DNA of 64,000 bases from Larix kaempferi (taxonomy: Eukaryota > Streptophyta > Pinopsida > Pinales > Pinaceae). The position numbers and the translations under genes are program-made. Where the stretch lies: contig BSBM01000232.1 in the NCBI GenBank assembly GCA_027924585.1, positions 29,708,001 to 29,772,000 on the forward strand, given 5' to 3'. Shown here piece by piece: positions 55,976 through 64,000 of the stretch (position 1 is the stretch's first letter; every line of letters begins with the position of its first letter). The notes below the pieces were generated by a model. That model was given only the letters and a program-made list of their open reading frames with translations, did no database searches and had not been told where the DNA came from.

Positions 55976-56675
55976 TGTAGCTAGGGTTTTCACCCTAGCT
56001 TGTGCAAATGAGCACCTACTAAGGAGAAGGACTCCTTAGTAGAAGTTTAGAAAATACAGTAAATAAAAGATAGTAAATAAAACAATAAACTACTCTAAGC
56101 ATGTGCATAAACAGAAAAGACAAGATAATAAAATGTTTTTTGTATTGATTATACCTCCAATGTGAAGGTTGATGAAGCATTTGCAGCAGTCCAATAGGGT
56201 TGCTTCCAAGCTCCAATGTTGTTCCTTTCTCTTTCTCCAAAGGGTTTTGGAAATGGGCCAAAGGGGCACTCAAATGTGAAAGTAGTTCAAGGGTGAGCTA
56301 GGGTTTCAGGAGTGATTTTGGCAGAGTAAGGGTGTGGTTGACTGTGGATATGAAATGAGGGGCCTCCATCACCTATTTATAGGTTTTTAGTGGTGGAGTG
56401 CTGGACCATGGTTTTGGGCACCATATGGTTTAGGTCAGCTGTATAGGGTTTTCGCTTCCTTTTTCCCTCTTTTTCCTCTTTTTTGTATTTTGTATTCCCT
56501 TTTTAGAGGGATTTTGCTATTTTGGAGGAATTTTGGATTATTTTGGGGAAAAAAAGGGTTTTTTTGGCCTTTTGGAGGCTTTTTAAGGTTTTGGAGGCAA
56601 ATATGGTAGGAAATATGGACAAATGAGTCATGTAATGGGGTAGATGAGGTAGTGAGCACTTTTTGGGTGTTAACA
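55976..56675 (-). repeat. E7 left (3') LTR, about 700 bp
   Basis: The right end is firm: GGGTGTTAACA followed by GATTGCCCCCTGATGTGTGA, which on the minus strand is a polypurine tract and LTR start, and matches the E8 junction (GTAACAGATTCCCCCT). The left end TGTAGCTAGGG is set where the copia LTR match stops. T-rich runs fill 56440-56600. Confidence 0.6.
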
Positions 56676-59284
56676 GATTGCCCCCTGATGTGTGAGGGCA
56701 GGAGCTCATCGTATGGATGATAGACATCATAAGTCTTTTATGGTTTTCCTGGGGTGTGGATAGGAGAAGAAACGAACTAGAGCTCGGAACAACGATCCCG
56801 AACAAGCTGCAAAAACTGAAAGTACATGACCTCAATAATGAACGAGGAAGAATCTGAACATATGGACGAGGCGGGCATTCCCATGCTCGTATCAAGATAT
56901 AGAACAATAACGAGAGGGTCCAAAAAATGGGGACTTGAAATATACATGACCTCAAATAATGAATGGGGCAGAATCTCAATATATGGACGAGGCGGGCATA
57001 CCCATGCTTGTATCAAGATACATAAAAAATAACTGTGAGGCCCAAAAAGGGGGACCTGTAAGATACATAGAGAACCACTGTGTACATCATAAGGGTCCAG
57101 AGGGGACACAAATCTGGGACATATACTGCTGGGATGACCATGTCTGAGCTGAAGAACTGATACACTGGAATAACAACAGTGCTGCTGAGTGTGGTACCAA
57201 AGGAACTAATGAGCTGCTGGATCATAATGATGGGGAGTCATACCCTCAATGGTACACTGAACTGGAACTGGACGGGGTACTCAAGGAAGCATATAACTGG
57301 ATGGCTTCTGAATACAATCGCCAATGCAACCTGGACATCCACGGGAACATACAACTTGGCGTTCTGAAGTGACTCACCAATGTGCTAGAGTCGGGGGAAA
57401 TCTGGGGTCTTCGACCAATAACTGAAGGGATATATACTCTACGCGATTCTCAACGATGTGATCAAGGTGTTGAAGTCGATCATGTGAGAAACAACCACTC
57501 GGAGAGGAAATGATGACTCCTCTCAAAATGGTCCGTAGGCACGCATCACAAATGGTGATGAGTCCAAGGCACAGGGACCTCTGGGTCTATCCTCTAGAAT
57601 AGAGGGGCTGTCGTCGACAGAGGGAGACCTGCAACTAGCAAGGAAATGATGTTTCCTTGATAGGAGCACGAGGTGGAGAACCGAAGTGTGAGAGTACTGA
57701 TGGTAGGACTGACATACTGTTGGGGGTAGGGAATAACTGGGCAAGTAGAGTGGGTGGACTCAAACTTCCTTTGTTCAGAGTATGATGGCGGGGATGATCG
57801 GGCAGCATATGAAACTGACTGGTGGGAAAGGGATCATAGCTGTAATGGATCAAGGATAGTGACTGGTATGAGTGATACTCAAGTTGGTGTAAGATGGCAG
57901 GAGATTGCAGAATACTTTGAACAAAGGCGACCTTATTGGGGGTGCTTCCAAGATGATCGATCACAGCGCCGAGAGGCACAGGGGGAACTTCTTCATGGGT
58001 TAAGGAACTAGAAGAAGTGTGTTCAAAATGGTACTGTCGTGTGGATTTATACGAGCCCAGGACAGTTCATGCTCGAGTTTGCTTTCAATTTTAAGGAGTC
58101 TGAAAGTGGTAGAAGACTCTGAAATAATGGAATGGTACTGTCGTGTGGATTTGTACAAGCCTAGGACAGTTCATGCTCATGGTTGCTTTCAATTTTTAGA
58201 GAGTCTAAAAGCGATAAGAAGACTCTAGGGGGTTTCTTTTTAGTGTGTTAGTCTCCAAGGCCTGAAGAAGCATAAAAGAATGCAATGAAGAACTCTTCTA
58301 GCCGGTGTGACTAGAGTATTCCTTTTTCGTAATTAGTCTACCAGGTCCAGAAAAGGGTTAAACTTATACCAGATACACGCCCTTTCAGGTACTTTAACGA
58401 GTATGAAAGGAAGCAAAATTGCTCGGCAATCTTTTAATTGTTTTTAGGAGTCAGAAAAGAGCTTAACAAAAACTCCCTAAGTGCCTTTTTCGTAAAGGAC
58501 TTGTTTGGCCCGAAAAATGGATAAAATTATACCGAACCAAAGGAATGGTCAGGCAAGGAGGAAGTGCTCAATCAAGGAACATTGATGATGACCAAGAACA
58601 AGGGTAGGGGGGAACACTAGTGGGCCTCCTTGTGGGATAATGAATGGTGGAAAAATAATGAAATAATTGCAGTATGAAAGGAGTGAATGGCTCATGTAAA
58701 AATGTGGAACAATCCGATGGCGGCTGATGTGGCGCACAAGCCGAGGCAGTAAGGTGTCGAGACACAATGTTGAAACTGTACCTGGTGAGAGCGAGAAATG
58801 ATCTCAAGCATCATCATGAGCTCGAAAAAATGAATCCGGCGATATAAAAAGTGTCAAAAATGGATAACGACCGACGTGGCACACAAACCGAGGCGACAGG
58901 GGGAATTTTGGAAAAAATACCCAAAAAATCTAGGGGTGAGAGCGAGAAATTATCTCAAGCATCATCACGTGCTAGGAAAAATCAATCCGATGATATAAAA
59001 TATATAAAAAACGGAGAGCAGCCGAAGTGGCACGCAAATCGAGGTGACTAGTGGTGTCTAGAAAAAATGCTCAAAAAATGATGGGGAAAAAATAAGAAAA
59101 CAAGTTGACCATCATGACGGTCTCGTCGTGCTGATTCCAGTGGTGGAAACGGTTCGAAAAATGGACTCCGTATGGGTTCATAATGGCCAAAACAATAATA
59201 AGTCAACGGACTATAAATAGTAAGTGGGTCCAACATGACAAGTGTCATTTGGACTTGTTGACTTTGACTAGTGATCAGAGTGGA
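56676..59284 (-). other. E7 internal non-coding region with tandem duplications
   Basis: No clear gene. It contains a repeated block with GGCGGGCATTCCCATGCT (near 56867 and 56992), a 104-bp tandem duplication (58028 and 58132, ATGGTACTGTCGTGTGGATT), and about two and a half units of a 151-bp repeat (58690-59050, GGTGAGAGCGAGAAAT). Blocks at 58180-58510 align with E8 61690-62000. Confidence 0.6.
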
Positions 59285-59462
59285 CCAGAGCTGAGTTGGT
59301 GCGTTGGCGATTGTATGGGGGATTGGGAGGTTGACCGCCTTGGTCTGGAGGGGGGTTGTTCCCACGGTTACGGCCTTTGCCGCGGTTTTGCTGGCCCTAT
59401 TGGCGCTAGTTATTTTGGTTCTGCTGTGGATTTTGTTGGGTGTACACTTTCCCTTGGGAAGC
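59285..59462 (-). pseudogene. E7 gag-like tail, Gln/Asn/Gly-rich
   Basis: The minus-strand frame reads QNPQQNQNN, GQQNRGKGRNRGNNPPPDQG and GQPPNPPYNRQRTN, with two stops. Such Q/N/R/G-rich tails are common at the end of Gag in Tat/Athila-type elements and probably bind RNA. E8 interrupts it at 59463. The assignment rests on composition only. Confidence 0.4.
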
Positions 59463-60436
59463 TGTTGGTATAATTTTCTCCCTACGGATAAGTAGAAATT
59501 CCCTTAGTATAAAGCAGGACGCACTAACTCTATACTAAGACAAAAGGAAACAAATGCGACCTTGAGTTCCTGAACTAACCTTCACAATAAGATTAAATGC
59601 ATTTAGAAGAGATGAAAGACATAACTCACCTTTCAATTCGACGTTTGTCCCGCTTCTAGCTCTTGATCCCAAAGCTCCAATGTAGAACCTATTGAAATCA
59701 AACAAAGAACAAGCATACAAGCTTCCAAATGCCTTGAAGCAAAGATTAAGTTCAAATCTAAACTTAGATACATTTCATATCAAAGACTTATACAATGCAC
59801 ATGAAATGGGAAAAACAAGACAAGTTATTTTTATTACAAACTTGAAGAGTGCTTACAAAGGTTGCTTGATGTCCAAGCCAATCCTCCAGCTCCAAGTGCT
59901 TCCTCCTCTAGCTATCTCCACAAAGCTGCAAGATCATAAGTTTGATGTCTCCAAGAGTCTTCCCCTTTGCTCATGGAATGCCTTTCTCTTATAGTGTGTG
60001 GTAGGGTTAACCAACAAGAGAGAGGGGTGGATCTTGGGAGAGTTTAGTGGATCAGGCGTACTAATCATAGAAAGTGAGTTAGGATCGAATCAGGGACACC
60101 AATCCTCCAAAATCTCTCGAAAATAAAAATCCCACAAGCCATGGAAAAAAGGCTAAAAAAGGTGTACCGCACCTCTACAACAGAGCATAACACGGTAGTA
60201 CCACGTGGCAGAGAAAGAGCATAGCGCGATAATACAGACTACTGCGCTCCTAAGATGGAGCAAGGCACGGTAGTAAGGGTAAATGAAGTCTCAGCTGGGT
60301 TGATTCTTGACAGGGCAGGTTTTCCTTCAAGGATCACTCATCATTTTTCTCTTCTGGGTGTTTTAAGCAGTGGAGGAAGTGTCGTCAACTCTTTTTGTGG
60401 TGAAGATGCGACACTGTGAAATATGGAGGTGTAACA
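59463..60436 (-). repeat. E8 left (3') LTR, 974 bp
   Basis: Starts TGTTGGTATAATTTTCTCCC and ends GGAGGTGTAACA. It aligns end to end with the solo LTR at 27060-28042. GATTCCCCCTAAAGTG follows (60437-60452), a minus-strand polypurine tract. The GCGGTAGT hairpin chain seen in the solo LTR is partly kept near 60160-60275. Confidence 0.88.
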
Positions 60437-62805
60437 GATTCCCCCTAAAGTGTGAGGTCAGAAGGGACTGATGGATGAAAAAATTTACAAATACTGTGCG
60501 AAGATAGCATCGAGGAGAGCGACAAGGATCTGACAAAGAAACAAAATGTTAGATATACCACCGAAGCGGGCATCCCCATGCTCGGAAACAATTGACTTCA
60601 AAGCATGGCTTCCAACCAATACATTGCAGATCCATGAGTACTGAGATGATATAGACCGTAGACAAATCATGGCTACTATGAACAAGCATAGATCCACGAG
60701 ACAGTAATGACACAGCCACGACCAATACAAAAAGTGGATCTATGTGACAATACAAAGGACATCTCCATCGCAACCTGGACGCAATCAAGATACAAAGGTG
60801 CGCCCAGGGTCTTCTACCCGATCGCAAATGATACGAATCTAGCCATGTGATTACAAAGTGTTGAAGTCGAACATGGTAGAAACCATTTGATTACCGGTCA
60901 ATGATGTGAACCGTTAACAAATGCGAGGGAAATCACCAATGATGACAATGATCCCCAAGGTATCTGAAGTACATCTCAACGAAATGCAAATAGATGAGTT
61001 GATGTCGAGCATTCGATCAGAGGTTAAAGATGTAAACCTACTGTCGAACACGAGGAAACCTGCCATTGAGGCATGCAGGTACCAAGGTACTAATGGTTGA
61101 TCCCTAAGTCCAATTCCCGGAGAGTGATTTGGCGTTGACAGGAATAGACTTGTTGAAGGTGGGCCATAATGATTCCCACATCATCGACACGAAATCGGAA
61201 CGAAAGATAGTATAGGATGATGAAACAATGGAGTATGTACTGACACAGCGGAAGTCTGACACAATGAATGACTCTAAACAATGCAACCCTTTGAACATAT
61301 AACGGCATGTAACAGGACTTGGCAGCAGGGATTATTGATAGCAGAGGACAGGCACCGAACGAGTAGTCTCGTGGCCAGAGAGACGACTCAGAATGATGAC
61401 CATAACTTAGAGAAATAGATACCCAAAATAGACAAGGAACAGATGCATGCCATGTTCAAAGGTAATGACTGACAAGCTGCCAAAACAAACTTGACTTGTT
61501 CCCCATATTCCCCCGACATGATAGACGAGTACCTCTTTGTTGTTTTTCGAGCTTGAAGAGGATAATAGATGCTCGGTATAGCTCATCTCATAGATGAGTC
61601 CAATCTCACATGTTTTACGAACCTAAGAAAGGAGGGGTTCATCCCAAAGTGGGTCCTTCGATGTTAAATTTTAACGAGTCCAAGGAAGGAAAACTCCGTA
61701 GTTTTTCACATTTAGAGAGCCTGAAAAACTTTAAAGGAGGCTCCATAGTGTACTTTTTCGTAAATTTAGTCCCTCGATCCCAAAAAAGTGTAAAACAGTT
61801 CTCGAGAGAACTCTTCCAGCCAAAAATTGACCGAGGTATACCTTTCTCGTAAGTAGTCTAGACGGGCCGAAAAAGGGGTAACCTATCACCAAATAGACGA
61901 CCTTTCAAATACTTTTACAAGTGTGAAAGAGTCAAGATCACTTGGCAATCTTTTCAATTTTAGGGAGTCTGAAAAGAGCTTAACTATGGACTCCAATGGT
62001 CTTTTTAGTAATTTTTAATTATTCTGGTCCGAAAAAAGAATAAAATACAACCAGGATAATACTTTCCTCATCGTTTTAACGAGCATGAGTAAAGTTGAAC
62101 AAGCTCGACACCATTTACTTAAATTTGACAAGCACAACATGGGTGTAAAAGCGCTTGGAATCTTTTTCAAGTTTTAATCCAGAGCACGAAAAAAAATAAA
62201 GTAGGCTCAAAATGAAGGTCAAACAATAAATGAACGCCAGTGTGAATATATTGTCTCTAAAGGAGATCCTGTCAATAAGTGCTCATGAAACCAGATATTA
62301 GTAATGTGAAATGGGCTTTATTTTAATTAGATAAAATAATGAGTGAAAAATAAGTGAAAAAGTTATATAAAGGATGGGTAAAAATAGAAAGTTACCATTT
62401 CACTCGTGCATTTACCAAAAGAGGAGATTTTACCCATTTGAGGAGCAAAAAACTTCAAGAGTTCATATCTGGAGATTCGGGGCACCATTTCAACAACCAT
62501 CTGCGCTAGGTAAGAGCTTTCAAGCCCCTCTTTCATTTCATGTAGGAATAACTTGTTTTCAGTAGGGAAAAATATTTTTTTGGGCAAGCCCTATTGGGCA
62601 AACGGAGGGCCATATCGGGAAGCGCGGTACTTTGTAACAGTACCGCTCTATAAGGTTAAACCGGTACTGTGCAGTACCACGTAGTCAAGTTTTTCCTAGG
62701 CGCGATAGAAGCAAAAATTAAGATGGAAAAATCATTTTTTCTCAAATTTCTAGCTGAGATCAAGTTGTTAAATAATTACTGAATGTTTCCTATGACCTTT
62801 TGCAG
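60437..62805. other. E8 internal non-coding region
   Basis: No gene recognised. Short motifs such as GAGTCTGAAAAGAGCTTAAC and CTTTTTCGTAA recur, and 61690-62000 aligns with part of E7. Near the right end (62330-62600) there may be an upstream exon of the following ORF, but I could not fix its limits. Confidence 0.5.
62624..62678. promoter_or_regulatory. Two adjacent GGTACT palindromes
   Basis: GCGGTACT (62624-62631) pairs perfectly with 62639-62646 around a 7-base loop. GGTACTG (62663-62669) pairs with 62672-62678 around 2 bases. They lie about 130 bp before the exon at 62806. The core resembles the GCGGTAGTACC hairpins of the solo LTR. Confidence 0.6.
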
Positions 62806-64000
62806 GTGTTTGAAACTTGTTTGGAGAAAAATGGTCCATTGGAAAGAAAGAGAACATGAAGCGGATGATTTGCTGGATCAAAATGACCAAAGGACTGTGA
62901 CTGCACTGCGGGAATGTGGTTTGTTAAAATTCTTCAAGACCAAGGGTATTCGTAAGCAGGCAAAGCTTCTCACCCACATTATTCAAATGTGGGACCCTGA
63001 CATTCAGGCTTTCTGAGTTGGAGAACACATCCTCAAAATTCAACTCGAGGACATTTATTTCCTCACAGGCCTCTCAAAAAGAGGAGCCTGGGTGAGTTTT
63101 ACTGGATACACAGCCTCGGAGGCGAGCACATATGATTTGATTGCTCGTTACTTCCGTCAGGGTTCGGGGAAGAAAAGCGGCAAGGTGGTCATCAAATACA
63201 TTATGGAACTTCCTATAAAAACCGTGTTGTTCACCATCACACATGCAGCAGGGAGTACGGGTCCCCATCAGGCGTCCCGTACACAGATGAATCTTACAGT
63301 GGATTGTATGGCGGGAACAATATTCAACTGGTGTGAGGCAGTGTTGACCAACCTCAAAGAGCAAGTGAACAAGTGCAGGCTTGGAGAGAATTCTCAATTT
63401 GGTTATGGAAGCATCTTAATCTCCTTCTTTTTTGCGAGGGTGCCGTTGTTGCGCCCATAGATAGCCATGCCCCCCCGTCCACCTACCGAGCCATGGATGG
63501 CTCGATGGAGTGACTACGCAGGACGACTTGGAGGGCCACAACGTTTGGCTTTTGGTGAGGATTTCTTCTCGTGGCTCGAGGAACAGATAGTGATGATCAA
63601 TGAATACCCCTATGCAGGGGTGGACTTCCGCGAGGACATAGACTTGGCACTGCCGAAAGATGAGGATTGGGACAACTCAGGTATGACCTTCATGGATATA
63701 TTTTTTCTTTTTTGAATATATAATTTTTATTGTTTTTTAGAATGTGTAAAAGACTTTAATATATGTAGGTGTGCATGTCGCAGATCGTGGACCATAGAGA
63801 CCGGCAGGGTACTCACCATTATGCCGAGGTGGTGTTGATCACCAAGCTGTCCCAGACGAAGAAGAAGACGAAGATGAAGCGGGAGGGTTCCAGGAAATAG
63901 AGAGGAATTTGCAGGGTTTAACCCATGGTATCCCTGCTATGAGGGTGGAAGACATCCCTTTACATCTCCAGCGGCATACCGTAGGTGTGCCTAGGTGTAT
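62806..64000 (+). pseudogene. Extra ORF of E8, plant-mobile-domain-like, with intron
   Basis: One frame runs from an acceptor site (TTTTGCAG, ends 62805) to a donor site (CTCAG then GTATGA at 63681), with only two stops (63014-63016 and 63458-63460). It reads ALRECGLLKFFKTKGIRKQA, EHILKIQLEDIYFLTGLSKR, and DFFSWLEEQIVMINEYPYAG. LEDIYFLTGL resembles the start of the plant mobile domain (PMD) of transposon and MAIN-type proteins. After a GT-AG intron (63681-63768) an acidic exon follows (VPDEEEDEDEAGGFQEIERN), with a stop near its start. It runs off the window. Confidence 0.5.

Larger units (their letters stand above)
55976..59462 (-). mobile_element. E7: Ty3-type LTR element, partial
   Basis: A left LTR (55976-56675) with a polypurine tract on the minus strand, then about 2.8 kb ending in a gag-like tail where E8 is inserted. 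Its internal region aligns in places with that of E8, so the two are related. The rest should lie right of E8, outside the window. The five bases CCAAC before the LTR are the expected TSD, which cannot be checked here. Confidence 0.6.
59463..64000 (-). mobile_element. E8: Ty3-type (probably Tat) element, left part
   Basis: A left LTR (59463-60436), a polypurine tract on the minus strand and about 3.6 kb of internal DNA up to the window end. The internal part carries an ORF on the plus strand, opposite to the element. Extra ORFs antisense to pol, placed next to the 3' LTR, are known in several Tat-lineage elements. The bases GAAGC (59458-59462) are the expected TSD. Pol should lie beyond 64000. 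Confidence 0.65.

Noticed and set aside
59183-59495. Glycine-rich plus-strand ORFs near 59200-59495
   Set aside because: They are antisense to the Gln/Asn-rich gag-like tail and run across the E7/E8 junction.

Overview
This window looks like a piece of intergenic DNA from a vascular plant with a very large, transposon-packed genome. A conifer or other gymnosperm is my best guess, but it is an inference from the mix of families. I see no convincing single-copy host gene, no tRNA or rRNA gene and no CRISPR array. Almost all of it can be explained as LTR retrotransposons inserted into one another, plus the remains of a Helitron. I read four target-site duplications (TSDs) directly: GGTTC, GTTAG, GTCCT and GGAAT.

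Layout. 1-3623: 3' part of a Reina-like Ty3 chromovirus (E1, +) with its RT and integrase cores deleted, inserted in the protease of an older Ty3 element of the Tat type (E2, +). 3624-7503: rest of E2 pol, in the order protease, archaeal-type RNase H (aRH), RT, RNase H, integrase, with many stops. From 8460 a very large extra ORF follows E2 pol. It is cut into three pieces (8460-9408, 18941-19933, 31938-33349) by two later insertions, and its frame resumes exactly when those insertions are removed. The first insertion is E3 (9409-18935, +), a young Tat element with two 2703-bp LTRs, a tRNA-Asp-type primer site and one open 1294-codon gag-protease-aRH frame, but no RT or integrase. The second is E4 (19939-31932, -), a Ty1/copia composite with three LTRs and long tandem repeats. 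A solo LTR (27060-28042) sits inside its RT gene.

34130-48626: E5, a decayed Tekay/Del-like chromovirus (+) with a chromodomain. E6 (37859-45685, -), a non-coding LARD-type element, lies in its integrase. 48627-52842 is AT-rich with nothing recognisable. 52843-55626 (-) is a decayed Helitron with a Pif1-type helicase C-terminus, an endonuclease/exonuclease/phosphatase (EEP) domain and a possible cysteine-protease box. A copia LTR fragment follows at 55627. E7 (55976-59462, -) comes next, and E8 (59463 to the window end, -) lies in E7. E8 carries an intron-containing plant-mobile-domain-like ORF on the opposite strand.

How the parts work together: E3 keeps primer site, promoter, LTRs, Gag and protease, so it could form particles, but it must borrow RT and integrase from a relative such as the E2 lineage. 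Extra non-gag/pol ORFs recur in E2, E3 (inside the LTR) and E8, and are the most distinctive theme of the window.
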